In this document: positions 27,312 through 37,400 of the stretch, piece by piece
How positions within the stretch are numbered: position 1 is the stretch's first letter
Layout of the letters: every line of letters starts with the position of its first letter
Assembly: GCF_034653275.1 (NCBI RefSeq)
Contig: NZ_JAYEES010000004.1
Span: 1,054,001-1,118,000, forward strand
From: Nitrospirillum sp034653275
GTDB lineage: Bacteria; Pseudomonadota; Alphaproteobacteria; Azospirillales; Azospirillaceae
Length of the DNA stretch: 64,000 bases
Direction of reading: 5' to 3'
Made by a program: the position numbers and the translations under genes
The notes under the pieces: generated by a model
Databases searched by the model: none
What the model saw: the letters and a program-made list of their open reading frames with translations, nothing else
Told to the model about the DNA's origin: nothing

Positions 27312-28844
27312 TTAGGACCCCGCCTCCGCCAGGGCTGGACCCTGGACCACCACCGTGCCCTTGCGGCCCAGGACCTTGGCCAGGCCGTCCAGGCGGCGCT
27401 GCACGGCGTCGCCGTCCAGCATGGCGGCGTCGCGGGGCAGCAGCAGGGTCAGGGTGTCCGGCGTCAGCCGCAAGGCCGTGCGCTGCAGCAGCGTGGCGGC
27501 GCCGCCGGTCAGCGTATGGGCCAGGCGCAACGCCAGGCCCACGATCATGGCCCGGCTCAGTTGCGCCTCCGACAGCAGGGTGCGGGTCAGGCCCAGGGGC
27601 TGTCCGTCCATGGTGCCGGCATAGCGCACGAAGGAGGCCAGGGCCAGGAAGGCGCGCTCGGCGTGGTCGGCGCCGGCGAACGGCATGCGCAGCACCCGCA
27701 GATAGGCATGTTCGGCGCGATAATCGGGATGTTCCGACCACCCCAGGTCGGACAGCAGGCAGGCGGCGGTCCGCAGGCGCGCGGCCGCCTCATCCTCGCC
27801 CACGAACAGGGGGGCCGTCCATTGCGTCAGGGTGGCGGCCTCGCCGAACCGGCCCAGCCGTTCCGCAACCTGGGTACAGCTGTCGATCAGCGGATCGCGC
27901 CGCCGCTCCTCGGCCGACAGTTGGTCGAACAGGAACCCTTCGCGCAGGCCGTAGGCGGAGAAGACGACGTTGGACGGCTGCACGGTGCGCAGCACCCGCT
28001 CCATCACCAGGGCCGCCATGGGCAGCGTCTCCAGCCGCCGACGGGAAACGCCGGGCATCTTCTCCAGCGACGCGCGGCTTTGCCGTCCCACAAGGCCGGC
28101 GAAGTCGGCCATCACCCGGGCGTCGACCACGTAGTGATGGATGATGTGCAGCGGATGCCCCGTCTGTTCCATATGCATCTTGGCCAGGGCGCGCCAGCCG
28201 CCGCCCACGGGGTGGAAATCCCGCCCCCGGCCATCCAGGGCCCACGGCAGCTTGGCCAGCTGGGTGTCGATCAGCTTGGCCGCCGATCCCGGCTTGCCCT
28301 CCACCGCCTCGATCAGGCGCAAGGGCCCCAGCGGCAGCGTCGCCTGGCGGCCGATGAGGCCCTTGTCCAGGGTCACCAGCTCCAGGCTGCCGCCGCCCAG
28401 GTCGCCCATCAGGCCATCGGCGCCCGGGGTGCCCGACAGCACGCCCATGGCGGACAGCCGCGCCTCCTCCTCGCCCGCCAGGACGGTGACGGGCACGCCG
28501 GTCAGCGCCTCCACCTCCGCCACGAACTTCGGGCCATCCTTGGCGTCGCGCACGGCGGCGGTGGCCAGGATGTCCACCCGGCCCACCTGCATGCCCTCGA
28601 TCAGGCGGCGGAAACGGGCCAGGTTGGCCAAGGCCAGCTTCACGCCCTCGGGGTGCAGCTTGCCGGTCTTCTCCACCGACCGGCCCAAGCCGCACATGAT
28701 CTTCTCGTTGAAGATGGCGATAGGCGAGCGTTCCAGGCGGTCATAGACCACCACCCGCATGGAGTTGGAACCGATGTCGATGACGGCCAACCGGTCGGAG
28801 CCAACATGGCGTTCTGGGGCGGGTCGGTCGAACTTTACGGGCAT
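27312..28844 (-). CDS. ppx: exopolyphosphatase / pppGpp phosphohydrolase
   Basis: A Ppx/GppA family enzyme (510 residues) that removes terminal phosphates from polyphosphate or converts pppGpp to ppGpp. The ASKHA phosphate loops are present: LAVIDIGSNSMRVVVYD near the N-terminus and LMGDLGGGSLELV in the second lobe, with the acidic GEEEARLSAMGV. The C-terminal helical/HD-like part (about 310-510) is present as in long Ppx. It lies 31 bases after ppk on the same strand, so a ppk-ppx operon is clear and favours the polyphosphatase role. Confidence 0.95.
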   Translation of the reverse strand: MPVKFDRPAPERHVGSDRLAVIDIGSNSMRVVVYDRLERSPIAIFNEKIMCGLGRSVEKTGKLHPEGVKLALANLARFRRLIEGMQVGRVDILATAAVRDAKDGPKFVAEVEALTGVPVTVLAGEEEARLSAMGVLSGTPGADGLMGDLGGGSLELVTLDKGLIGRQATLPLGPLRLIEAVEGKPGSAAKLIDTQLAKLPWALDGRGRDFHPVGGGWRALAKMHMEQTGHPLHIIHHYVVDARVMADFAGLVGRQSRASLEKMPGVSRRRLETLPMAALVMERVLRTVQPSNVVFSAYGLREGFLFDQLSAEERRRDPLIDSCTQVAERLGRFGEAATLTQWTAPLFVGEDEAAARLRTAACLLSDLGWSEHPDYRAEHAYLRVLRMPFAGADHAERAFLALASFVRYAGTMDGQPLGLTRTLLSEAQLSRAMIVGLALRLAHTLTGGAATLLQRTALRLTPDTLTLLLPRDAAMLDGDAVQRRLDGLAKVLGRKGTVVVQGPALAEAGS

Positions 28845-28875
28845 GGGTATCCGGTACAGGCTAAGGCAAGGTGGC

Positions 28876-31062
28876 TCAATCGGCGCGCTTCGCGGCCTTG
28901 GCGGCCGCCTTCAGCAACAGCTTGGCCGGCCCCTTGGGATCGGTCACCGCGCTGCTGCCCCGCCCCGACAGGCTGGGGTTGGTCATGAAGAACGTGTGGG
29001 CGTTGAAGGCGCCCAGCGGTGCTTCGACACGATGATACTCGCCATCGGGGCTCAGCTGCCAGCTTTGCGCCTCATCCTTCAGGTTGGCGACCATGATCTG
29101 GTCCATCACCTGGCGATGACAGGACGGCGTCTCGATGGGCACCAGCGTCTCGATGCGGCGGTCCAGGTTGCGCGGCATCCAGTCGGCGGAGGAGATGAAG
29201 ACCTTGGCGCCGGGGTGCGGCAAGCCCACGCCGTTGCCGAAGCAGACCACGCGGCCATGCTCCAGATACCGGCCGACGATGCTCTTCACCCGGATGTTTT
29301 CCGACAGGCCCTTCACCCCCGGCCGCAGGCAGCAGATGCCGCGAATGACCATGTCGATGCGGACACCCTGCTGCGACGCCTCGTACAGCTTGTCGATGAT
29401 GCGGGCGTCGACCAGGGAGTTCAGCTTCACCCAGATCTGCGCCGGCCGGCCGGCGCGGGCGTGGGCGATTTCGGCGTCGATCAGGCTGACCAGCCGATCG
29501 CGCAGGCCGACGGGGGCGATGGCAATCTTCTCCAGCGCCTTGGGCGTGGCGTAGCCGGTCATGTAGTTGAACATGTGGGCCGCGTCATGCACCAGCGCCG
29601 GATCGCAGGTGAAGAAGCTGAGGTCGGTGTAAATCTTGGCGGTGATGGGGTGGTAGTTGCCCGTGCCGAAATGAACGTAGGAGCGCAGGCCCTTCTGCTC
29701 CCGGCGCACCACCAGCGACACCTTGGCGTGGGTCTTCAGGTCGACGAAGCCGTACACCACCTGCACGCCCGCCCGTTCCAGGTCGCGGGCCCAGCGGATG
29801 TTGGCCTCTTCATCGAAGCGGGCCTTCAGCTCCACCATCGCCGTGACGCTCTTGCCCGCCTCCGCCGCCTCGATCAAGGCGGCGACGATGGGGGAGTTCT
29901 TGGAGGTGCGGTACAGCGTCTGCTTGATGGCCAGCACCGCCGGGTCCTGCGCCGCCTGGCGCAGGAACTGCACCACCACGTCGAAGCTCTCGAACGGGTG
30001 GTGGACGATGATGTCCTTGTGGCGGATGGCGGCGAAGCAGTCGCCGCCGAAATCGCGGATACGCTCCGGGAAGCGGGCGTTGTAGGGCTGGAACAGCAGG
30101 TCCGGCCGCTCATCGATGATCAGCTGCTTGGTCTCGGCCAGGCCGATCAGGCCGTCCAGGACGAACACGTCGTCGGGCGGCACATGCAACTGCCCGCCCA
30201 GGAAGTCGCGCAGGTCGCGCGACATGCCGGCGTTGACGCACAACTGGATGACGCTGCCGCGGCGGCGGCGCTTCAGCGCTGTCTCGAAGGTACGGACCAG
30301 ATCCTCGGACTCTTCCTCGATTTCGATGTCGCTGTCGCGCAGCACGCGGAAGAAGCCGTGGCCCTTGAGGGTGAAGGGCGGGAACAGCCGGTCGATGAAC
30401 AGCAGCACCAGCTCTTCCAGCAGGATGAAGCGCACATCGTTGCCGGGCAGGCGGACGAAGCGGTCCAACTGCGCCGGCAGCAGCACCAGGGCGTCCAGGT
30501 GGGTGTTGCGTTCCGGATCGAACAGCTGGACGGCCAGCGAGAAGCCGGAGTTGGCGATGAAGGGGAAGGGATGGGCCGGATCGACGGCGATGGGCGTCAG
30601 CACTGGGAAGATGTCGTCCAGGAACTTCGCTTCCAGCCAGTCGGTCTCCGCCGGGGTCAGCTCGCCGGGATCGATGGCGGCGATGCCGGCCTTGGCCAGG
30701 TCGGCGCGCATCATCAGCCAGCAGGCCTGCTGCTCGCGCATCAACTCGGCGGCGCGCTCGTTGATGGCGGCCAACTGCTGGGCCGGGGTCAGGTTGTCGT
30801 CCGAGGGGGTGGCGACGCCGGCCGCCACCTGCGCCTTCAGCGCCGCGACGCGGACCGTGTAGAACTCATCCAGGTTGCTGGCCGAAATGGACAGGAAGCG
30901 CAGCCGTTCCAGCAGCGGGTGCTGGGCGTTGTACGCCTCCTCCAGGACGCGCTGATTGAAGGCCAGCCACGACAGTTCGCGGTTGATGAACCGATCCGCC
31001 GACGTCATATCGATGGGGGTGGGCTCAACTTCGCGGATCGGGGTTTCCACCGCCGTGGACAT
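28876..31062 (-). CDS. ppk1: polyphosphate kinase 1
   Basis: PPK1 makes polyphosphate from ATP (728 residues with this start). The N-domain begins RFINRELSWLAFNQRVLEEA. The catalytic phosphohistidine region is VYGFVDLKTHAKVSLVVRRE and the metal/ATP region includes IRGICCLRPGVKGLSENI. I chose ATG at 31062, preceded by GAGGCG, because homologues begin near there. The frame stays open to an ATG at 31320, but that segment is low-complexity, contains an 18-bp tandem repeat and overlaps the divergent sixA start. ppx follows after 31 bases. Confidence 0.95.
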   Translation of the reverse strand: MSTAVETPIREVEPTPIDMTSADRFINRELSWLAFNQRVLEEAYNAQHPLLERLRFLSISASNLDEFYTVRVAALKAQVAAGVATPSDDNLTPAQQLAAINERAAELMREQQACWLMMRADLAKAGIAAIDPGELTPAETDWLEAKFLDDIFPVLTPIAVDPAHPFPFIANSGFSLAVQLFDPERNTHLDALVLLPAQLDRFVRLPGNDVRFILLEELVLLFIDRLFPPFTLKGHGFFRVLRDSDIEIEEESEDLVRTFETALKRRRRGSVIQLCVNAGMSRDLRDFLGGQLHVPPDDVFVLDGLIGLAETKQLIIDERPDLLFQPYNARFPERIRDFGGDCFAAIRHKDIIVHHPFESFDVVVQFLRQAAQDPAVLAIKQTLYRTSKNSPIVAALIEAAEAGKSVTAMVELKARFDEEANIRWARDLERAGVQVVYGFVDLKTHAKVSLVVRREQKGLRSYVHFGTGNYHPITAKIYTDLSFFTCDPALVHDAAHMFNYMTGYATPKALEKIAIAPVGLRDRLVSLIDAEIAHARAGRPAQIWVKLNSLVDARIIDKLYEASQQGVRIDMVIRGICCLRPGVKGLSENIRVKSIVGRYLEHGRVVCFGNGVGLPHPGAKVFISSADWMPRNLDRRIETLVPIETPSCHRQVMDQIMVANLKDEAQSWQLSPDGEYHRVEAPLGAFNAHTFFMTNPSLSGRGSSAVTDPKGPAKLLLKAAAKAAKRAD

Positions 31063-31074
31063 GGTCGCCTCATT

Positions 31075-31110
31075 AACAGTGCGGGTGTCGGGAACAGTGC
31101 GGGTATCGGG
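31075..31110. repeat. 18-bp tandem duplication between ppk1 and sixA
   Basis: Two tandem copies of AACAGTGCGGGTRTCGGG (31075-31092 and 31093-31110) differ at one base. They lie in the divergent intergenic region, or in frame within the N-terminal extension if ppk1 starts upstream. No function is evident. Confidence 0.6.
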
Positions 31111-31254
31111 TCGATCATCATACGCCGTCAACGTTACCGTTTCTGGTTCCCGCGTTGTCGATCGCGTTGTTTTCGCACCCGTTCCTTTTTTCTTTTCCGG
31201 GGCCGCCGGTTCCACCGCGGGCTCGGGCAGCCGGTCCATCCTGGGGGATGTCGC

Positions 31255-31785
31255 GTGAAGACCCTGTTCCTGCTCCGGCATATGAAATCCTCCTGGGACG
31301 ATGACAGCGTCCCTGATCATGAGCGTCCCCTGTCGTCCCGGGGGGAGCGCGCGTTAACGACCATGGCCGACTATTTCAGGCGCCGCAAGGGTGGAACACC
31401 CCGGCCCGACCTCATCCTCTGCTCCACCGCCACCCGCACCCGGGCCACGCTGGCGGGCCTGCTGCCCCTGTGGCGCGAGCCGCCACCCATGAGCGTGGAT
31501 CGGGTCTTTTATATGGCGTCGGCCGCCGCCCTGGCCGATCGGCTGCGCGCCCTGCCCGATCCCACCGCCACCGTCCTGCTGATCGGGCACAACCCCGGAC
31601 TGGAGGATCTGGCGCTGGATCTGGCCCGGGCGGAAGAGACCCCTCTTCGCACCCGCGTCATGGAAAAATATCCGACCGGCGCCCTGGCGCGGCTGGAATT
31701 CACCGTCGATCGGTGGGCCGATCTGGCGGCCGGGAGCGGCCGTCTGGCCGAATTCGTCACACCGAGGGAGGTGGCTTCGGCGTGA
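31255..31785 (+). CDS. sixA: SixA-like phosphohistidine phosphatase
   Basis: A histidine-phosphatase-superfamily protein of the SixA type (176 residues), which removes phosphate from His residues of signalling proteins such as HPt domains or PTS proteins. The N-terminal catalytic motif is FLLRHMKSSW, the Arg-rich LICSTATRTRAT-like part follows (written LILCSTATRTRATL), and the second catalytic His is in VLLIGHNPGLEDLAL. The start is GTG at 31255 with GGGGGA upstream. It is divergent from ppk1-ppx. Confidence 0.9.
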   Translation: MKTLFLLRHMKSSWDDDSVPDHERPLSSRGERALTTMADYFRRRKGGTPRPDLILCSTATRTRATLAGLLPLWREPPPMSVDRVFYMASAAALADRLRALPDPTATVLLIGHNPGLEDLALDLARAEETPLRTRVMEKYPTGALARLEFTVDRWADLAAGSGRLAEFVTPREVASA

Positions 31786-32226
31786 CGGCCGGCGCCAGGG
31801 TATCAACCGCCTGGGTTGTATAATCCATACAATCAAGCGATGCGCCTACAGGCGAAAACCGCCCCATCCCAAATCCGCAAACTCCATCAAAAAAGTAAAT
31901 GGCAGCGCGCTGCATCAATGATATAACGCGCCCGTTTCCATGATTATGCGGCCATGGAAGACGAAACCGATTTCACTTTCGGACACCGCCTATAGGTTGC
32001 ACATCGACTGTGCAGCCCTTTGCCCGCAATTTGGCCAATCCTCCACTTTCGGTTAGGAACAGGGCAGCCTTCCTGTCGCGAATGAACAGGCGATCCCCCT
32101 TGATTCTTAACGACTTATTAATGGCCCGGCGCATCCTTCGGCGTCCGGCACGTCTTTTGCGTTAGCGTAGTAACGTGACGTTCTTTGCTGCGACGCACAA
32201 AAGCTAATCAAGAGAGTGGGGAGCCG
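31786..32226. other. intergenic gap, lower GC, no gene seen
   Basis: About 440 bases between sixA and the soluble receptor gene, visibly richer in A and T than the flanks. It holds an inverted repeat TTGTAT-N5-ATACAA at 31816-31832, shortly after the sixA stop, and two copies of CACTTTCGG (31973 and 32043 region). No coding frame has family features. The promoter of the receptor gene should be near its right end. Confidence 0.4.
31816..31832. promoter_or_regulatory. AT-rich inverted repeat, possible operator
   Basis: TTGTAT-AATCC-ATACAA with perfect 6-bp arms, 31 bases after the sixA stop. It is too short for a terminator and has no T-tract. It could be a protein-binding site, but no regulator is adjacent. 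Confidence 0.3.
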
Positions 32227-33258
32227 ATGGACAACAGCCTGATCGACCTGACGAAGAACGTTCTGGACGTGGCCAGCCAGAAGGTTTCGGTGATCGAGGA
32301 TATCAACCGGACCACCAAGATGCTGGCCTTCAACGCCCTGATCGAGGCGGGCCGGGCCGGCGACGCCGGGCGGGGTTTCGCCGTGGTGGCCAACGAGGTC
32401 AATTCCATCTCCCAGCGCGTCAGCGTGGTGGCGGGGGAACTGCGCAGCGAGATCGGCCAACTGGTCGACCGCATGACCACGGTGGGCGAGGATCTGATGA
32501 CCCGCTTCCGGGGCCAGCGCCTGGCCGACCTGGCCCTCAACAGCATCGACATCATCGACCGCAACCTCTATGAGCGGTCGTGCGACGTGCGGTGGTGGGC
32601 GACGGACAGCGCCGTGGTCGCCGGCCTGCAGAGCCCGTCGCAGGACGCGTTCCGCCACGCCAGCGAGCGGCTGAACGTCATCCTGCAAAGCTACACCGTC
32701 TACCTTGACCTGTGGGTGGCCGACCGCAGCGGCCGCGTCATCGCCACCGGCCGCCCCGACCGCTTCCCCCACGCCCTCGGCACCAACGTTTCCAACGAGG
32801 CCTGGTTCATCGACGCCCTGCGCACCCGCGACGGCGGCGACTTCGCCGTGGAGGACGTCCGCCCCAACCCGGTGCTGGAGAACCGCACCGTCGCCACATA
32901 TTCCACCGCCGTGCGCCGCGATGGCGCCCAGGATGGCGAGGTGCTGGGCGCCCTGGGCATCTTCTTCGACTGGGAGCCGCAGGCCCGCGCCGTGGTAACC
33001 GGTGTCCGCCTGGAAACGTCGGAACGGGCCAACACCCGCTGCCTGCTGCTGGACGCCGCCGGCCGCATCATCGCCGCCAGCGACGGCCGGGGTGAATTGA
33101 CGGAAAGCTTCCACCTGGTGACCCAGGGCCAGCCCATGGGCCATTACCTGGACCGCCACGGCCGCCTGATCGGCTTCGCCCGCACGCCGGGCTATGAAAC
33201 CTATCGCGGCCTGGGCTGGTATGGCGTCCTGGTCCACAACCCGCCGGGCCAAAGCTGA
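32227..33258 (+). CDS. soluble chemoreceptor-like protein with C-terminal Cache/PAS-like sensor
   Basis: A 343-residue protein without membrane segments. Residues 20-60 match the tip of a methyl-accepting receptor signalling hairpin (INRTTKMLAFNALIEAGRAG, then GFAVVANEV). A helical linker covers about 60-120, and residues 120-340 form a Cache/PAS-like sensor (YTVYLDLWVADRSGRVIATG, LGALGIFFDWE, LLLDAAGRIIAAS). The usual order is sensor first and hairpin last, so the architecture is reversed, and only a minimal tip is kept. The start ATG at 32227 follows GTGGGGAG. The protein may bind CheA/CheW in the cytoplasm or be a degenerate relative; the ligand is unknown. Confidence 0.8.
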   Translation: MDNSLIDLTKNVLDVASQKVSVIEDINRTTKMLAFNALIEAGRAGDAGRGFAVVANEVNSISQRVSVVAGELRSEIGQLVDRMTTVGEDLMTRFRGQRLADLALNSIDIIDRNLYERSCDVRWWATDSAVVAGLQSPSQDAFRHASERLNVILQSYTVYLDLWVADRSGRVIATGRPDRFPHALGTNVSNEAWFIDALRTRDGGDFAVEDVRPNPVLENRTVATYSTAVRRDGAQDGEVLGALGIFFDWEPQARAVVTGVRLETSERANTRCLLLDAAGRIIAASDGRGELTESFHLVTQGQPMGHYLDRHGRLIGFARTPGYETYRGLGWYGVLVHNPPGQS

Positions 33259-33421
33259 GCCCCGCCGGTGACGCATCGCCCGGCGTCGATCCCGTCGCCG
33301 CCGGGCGTCACAACCATTAATCAAAAATTTCGATTGGTTCATTCAATACGTTCTGTTGGAACGATCGCAGGATGGCGCGCAGCTTCATGGGCAAGCGCAA
33401 ACCAATCCTGAGGTGCCTATC

Positions 33422-34399
33422 ATGACCAACGCCCCCCTTCGTGTCGCCGTCTCCGGTGCCGCCGGGCAGATCGCCTACTCCCTGCTGTTCCGCCTGGCCA
33501 AGGGCGATGTGTTCGGCCCCGGCCAGCCCATCCACCTGTCGCTGCTGGAGATCACCCCGGCGCTGCCCGCCCTGCGCGGGGTGGTGATGGAGCTGGAGGA
33601 CTGTGCCTTCCCGCTGCTGTCCGGCATCAGCGTCGGCGACGATCCCGCCGTGGCCTTCCGCGACATCGACGCGGCCTTCCTGGTGGGATCGCGCCCCCGC
33701 GGCAAGGGCATGGAGCGGCGCGACCTGCTGTCGGCCAACGCCGCCATCTTCAAGGCGCAGGGCCGCGCGCTGAATGAGCAGGCCAAGCGCACGGCCAAGG
33801 TGCTGGTGGTGGGCAACCCCGCCAACACCAACGCCTGGATCGCCATCCAGAACGCCCCGGATCTGCCGCACGACGCCATCACCTCCATGATCCGGCTGGA
33901 CCACAACCGCGCCCAGGCGCAGCTGGCGGCCAAGGCCGGGGTGGACGTGACGGCGGTCGAACGGCTGGTGGTCTGGGGCAACCATTCCCCCACCATGTTC
34001 GCCGACTGGCAGCACGCCGTGGTTCAGGGCCGGCCGCTGCCCGACCTGATCGGCGACCACGCCTGGTACCGCGACACCCTGATCCCCCTGGTAGCCCAGC
34101 GCGGCACCGCCATCATCGAGGCGCGCGGCCTGTCCTCCGCCGCCTCGGCCGCCAACGCCGCCATCGACCACATGCGCGACTGGGTGCAGGGCAGCGGCGA
34201 CCGCTGGGTTTCCATGGGCCTGGCGTCGGAGGGCGATTACGGCCTCCCCCAGGGCTTGGTCTGCGGCGCGCCCGCCCTGTGCCGCGATGGCCGCATCGAG
34301 CGGGTGCGCGGCCTAGAACTGGATGCGTTCGCCCGCCGCATGCTGGACCGCACGGTGACGGAGCTGATGGAGGAGCGGGCGGCCGTCGCCGACCTCTGA
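33422..34399 (+). CDS. mdh: malate dehydrogenase (cytosolic/NADP-MDH-like type)
   Basis: An NAD(P)-dependent malate dehydrogenase of 325 residues, interconverting malate and oxaloacetate. Nucleotide-binding SGAAGQIAYSLLFRLA, the substrate-binding Arg pair in GSRPRGKGMERRDLL, VVGNPANTN and the catalytic His in VVWGNHSPTMFAD are all present. This is the type typical of beta/gammaproteobacteria and actinobacteria; most alphaproteobacteria use the LDH-like MDH, so a second gene probably exists elsewhere in the genome. Start ATG at 33422 lies after CTGAGGTGCC. It faces ppc across a shared hairpin. Confidence 0.95.
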   Translation: MTNAPLRVAVSGAAGQIAYSLLFRLAKGDVFGPGQPIHLSLLEITPALPALRGVVMELEDCAFPLLSGISVGDDPAVAFRDIDAAFLVGSRPRGKGMERRDLLSANAAIFKAQGRALNEQAKRTAKVLVVGNPANTNAWIAIQNAPDLPHDAITSMIRLDHNRAQAQLAAKAGVDVTAVERLVVWGNHSPTMFADWQHAVVQGRPLPDLIGDHAWYRDTLIPLVAQRGTAIIEARGLSSAASAANAAIDHMRDWVQGSGDRWVSMGLASEGDYGLPQGLVCGAPALCRDGRIERVRGLELDAFARRMLDRTVTELMEERAAVADL

Positions 34400-34420
34400 G
34401 CCCGTCCCGGCAAAAGCGAA

Positions 34421-34458
34421 GGGCGCCCTCCCCATTCCCGGGGAGGGCTCCCTTTTTC
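34421..34458. terminator. terminator between convergent mdh and ppc
   Basis: GCCCTCCCC (34425-34433) pairs with GGGGAGGGC (34440-34448) across a 6-base loop, followed by TCCCTTTTT on the plus strand. The minus strand also reads into CGCTTTTGCC. It is probably used by mdh and perhaps by ppc as well. Confidence 0.75.
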
Positions 34459-34468
34459 ACGGCGAATG

Positions 34469-37400
34469 TCAGCCGAAGAAGCCGATGCGCTGGGTGATGC
34501 CGTTGCCCACCCGGCGCACCAGGTCGTACAGGCTGGCGATGGGTTTGAAGATGCGCTCGTTCTCCTGCCCATAGTTCTGGCTGTCATCGCTGACGTAGGT
34601 GGCGCTTTCGCCGAAATCGCCCTCGCCCGCCGTCTCCGCCACGGGGAAGATCCGGGACAGCAGGTCCAGGGCCCACGGCACGTCCAGCTGCATGAGGCGC
34701 GCCATCAGCCGGCGATGGGTGATGTTGTGCTGGCTGGAGAATTGCGGGATGTGCGTCGCCCGCAGGAACACCTCCTGGATCAGGGCGATGCGCAGGGCGT
34801 GCAGCACCAGGAGGCCATTGCTCAGCGCCTCATCCGGCGGCGGCACCTGGCCCGGCACCGGATGGCGCTCCACCCGGGCCAACCCCTCCTCCAACACGTC
34901 GAAGTCACGGTAGAGCTTGCGGAAGATGCGGATCAGGCGGCTGTGGAGGGGGTTGTCCTCCAGGATGGCCGCCAGGCGCCGCATCTCCTCCACCCGGGCC
35001 GGGTCGCTGGTGTGCGCGGCGCGCAGCAGCCAGAAGGCCGGGTCCAGGGTGTCGATATAGGCCTTCAGCGCGTCCGGGCTGGCGATGGCAACGCCGTACT
35101 CCACCATGCCCAGCAACTGCCGGAAGCGGGGCGAGCTGCGATAGAGGTCGGCGAAGTGCTCCGGATCCTTGTCGATGGCCTCACCCACGCCGCTGACGGT
35201 GTTCGCCGGCAGGCCCATCTGCTGCAGGATGGCGTTGTGGGGGATGGCGCGGAACTGCGAGGCGCGGCTCTGGTCCACATCATCGGCGTTGCCGTCGTGC
35301 TGGCGCTTGATGGCCCGGCTGCCCGAGGGGTACAGCAGGTTGGTGCCCAGGGCCGACAGCAGGGCGCCATAGTTCGGATCCTCCACCAGTGACACCTGGA
35401 ACTGCTTCACCGTGGTGAAGAATTCGCGAATGTAGTCGGCGTCGCCGTAGAACGGGTCGTCATCCAGGGTGGCGTGCTTGCCGCCCAGCATGTGTTCCAG
35501 GATGCGGGTGACCACGGCCAGGGCGCCCGGCTGGGTCACGAAGTAGAGATAGCCGTCGCCGCCCTGGAAGCTGACCTCCTGCTTGAAGGCGATCTTGTGG
35601 TGGCTCATGAACGACAGCGTGGCCGGGGCCGCGACATAGCCCAGGCGCTCGGGGAAGCCCGCCGGATGGGCGCCGCGGCCGATGCTTTCACCGTGGGTGT
35701 CGAAGATCACCAGTTGCACGCCGTCCAGGCGGTGGCGGGTGAACAGGCGGGCGATGCGCAGGCGCAGGCGCTCGATGCTGGCGGAGGCCGGCGTCTGGCC
35801 CAGGTAGCGGCCGGCGTCGGAGAAGCCGCTCTGGATGCACAGGCGGCCGCGCCGCTTCACATAATCGCGGTAATGCGGGTTGTCCAACAACTGCTCGATG
35901 ACGCGGCTGCCCACCTCCAGCGCCCGCTCCGTCTCGAAAAGCGGGCTGATATCCACCTTGTCGGCCACGCCGAACAGGCGGGCGTAGTAGAGCGCCGTCA
36001 GCACGGTGAAGGCCGATTCCGATTCCGCGATCAGGAAACGGACGGGCACCGAGGCGTCGGCGTACTTCAGCATCTGGGCCACGACCATGAACAGCCGCTT
36101 GGCCGAGGTGCGCTCGGCGATGATGCTGCCGAAATTGATGCGGACGGGCCGCACCTCGTCCAGCAAGCCGGTGATGGCGTTCAGGTAGGACTGGCGATAG
36201 CGCGGATCGTCCGGCGCCGTTTCCATGCCCACGGTCTTGCGCACGGCGTTGTGCAGCTGGGTGGCGTTGATGCGCACGTGGGTGTGCGCCTGGCCCAGGC
36301 CATAGTTCGACAGCTCCGCCTTCAGGATGGCCAGCCGGCGCACCACGTCGTCGCCCTTCGCCCCCTTTCCCGCGACGGAGGCCAGGCGGATGGCGCGCTC
36401 CACCTGTTCGATGGCGTGCGCGGCTTCCACAAGGCGCAGGGACAGACCGTCGTGCATGCGCCGGGCGATGGCCTCGATGTCCTTCTGGGTGGTCGTCTCC
36501 CTGCCGAAGGCGGCGACCTCGTCCGACACCTGGGCGATGGCCAGCGCCAGGCGGGATTCCAGCAGGTCCAGCGTGTTGCGCAGGTCCTCCTGCACCGGCG
36601 CCACCTTGCGGATGGCCTGCACCTCGGCCAGGTAATGGCGCAGCTGGCCCAGTTGCACCACCAGGCGCTTGTGCAGGGTGTCGGACCAGCGGATGTCCGA
36701 GCGGCCGTCCAGGTCGTAACCCACCCAGCTGGCCACGGTCAGCAGGCGCGGCGTCAGTTCCGACCATTGCTCGGGATAACGCTCGCGCGCCACCGCCAGC
36801 ACGATGTCGTAGACGGTGCGCAGCGCCGCCTGGATGTTGGTGATGGCCGCCAGCGACAGGCGGTGCTCGTCGGCCAGCGACAGCTCACCCGGGCGCAGTT
36901 CCGTCGCGGCGACGGACCCGATCAGCGCCTTGCGCGCGGCGGCCGTCAGGGGCACCCCGGCCTCATCCCGGCCGGTGGCCAGCTTGGCCATGGCGTCCAT
37001 CAACTCACCCGTGAGGTTGAAGGTCGGGTGCGCGGTGATGACGATGCCGAAAATCTCCTTCTCCACCTGGGCGCGGAAGGCGTCGAACGCCACCGCCTGG
37101 CCGTCGGCGCCCACCGCCAGCCCCTCGATCAGAGCGCGGACGCGGGCGGCGTTGGCGGCGGGGTCGGCCTCACCCAGATAGGCGCCCAAGCGCCGGGCGC
37201 GGGCCAGGAAGCCCTCGGCCCCCAGGTACTGGATGGCCTGCTCCACCGCGGCCAAGTCCAATTCGCCGGAATGCAGGCGGCGGGAAACGTCCAGCGCCAG
37301 CAGGGAGACGGGGTTGGCGAAGGGGTCGGCGTCCGCCAGCTCGGTATAGCGGGTGAGACGCGCCACCAGATCGGCCGTCAGGCCCACCGCATCGGCCTTG

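Noticed and set aside
31062..31320. Extended N-terminus of polyphosphate kinase up to the ATG at 31320
   Set aside because: The segment is low-complexity, contains a tandem repeat and overlaps the sixA start; ATG at 31062 has a good ribosome-binding site.
28759..31785. A plus-strand open frame of about 1000 codons opposite ppk1 and ppx
   Set aside because: It is the GC-driven antisense shadow of ppk1/ppx: His/Gln/Gly-rich, no family motifs. Only its last 176 codons (sixA) are real.
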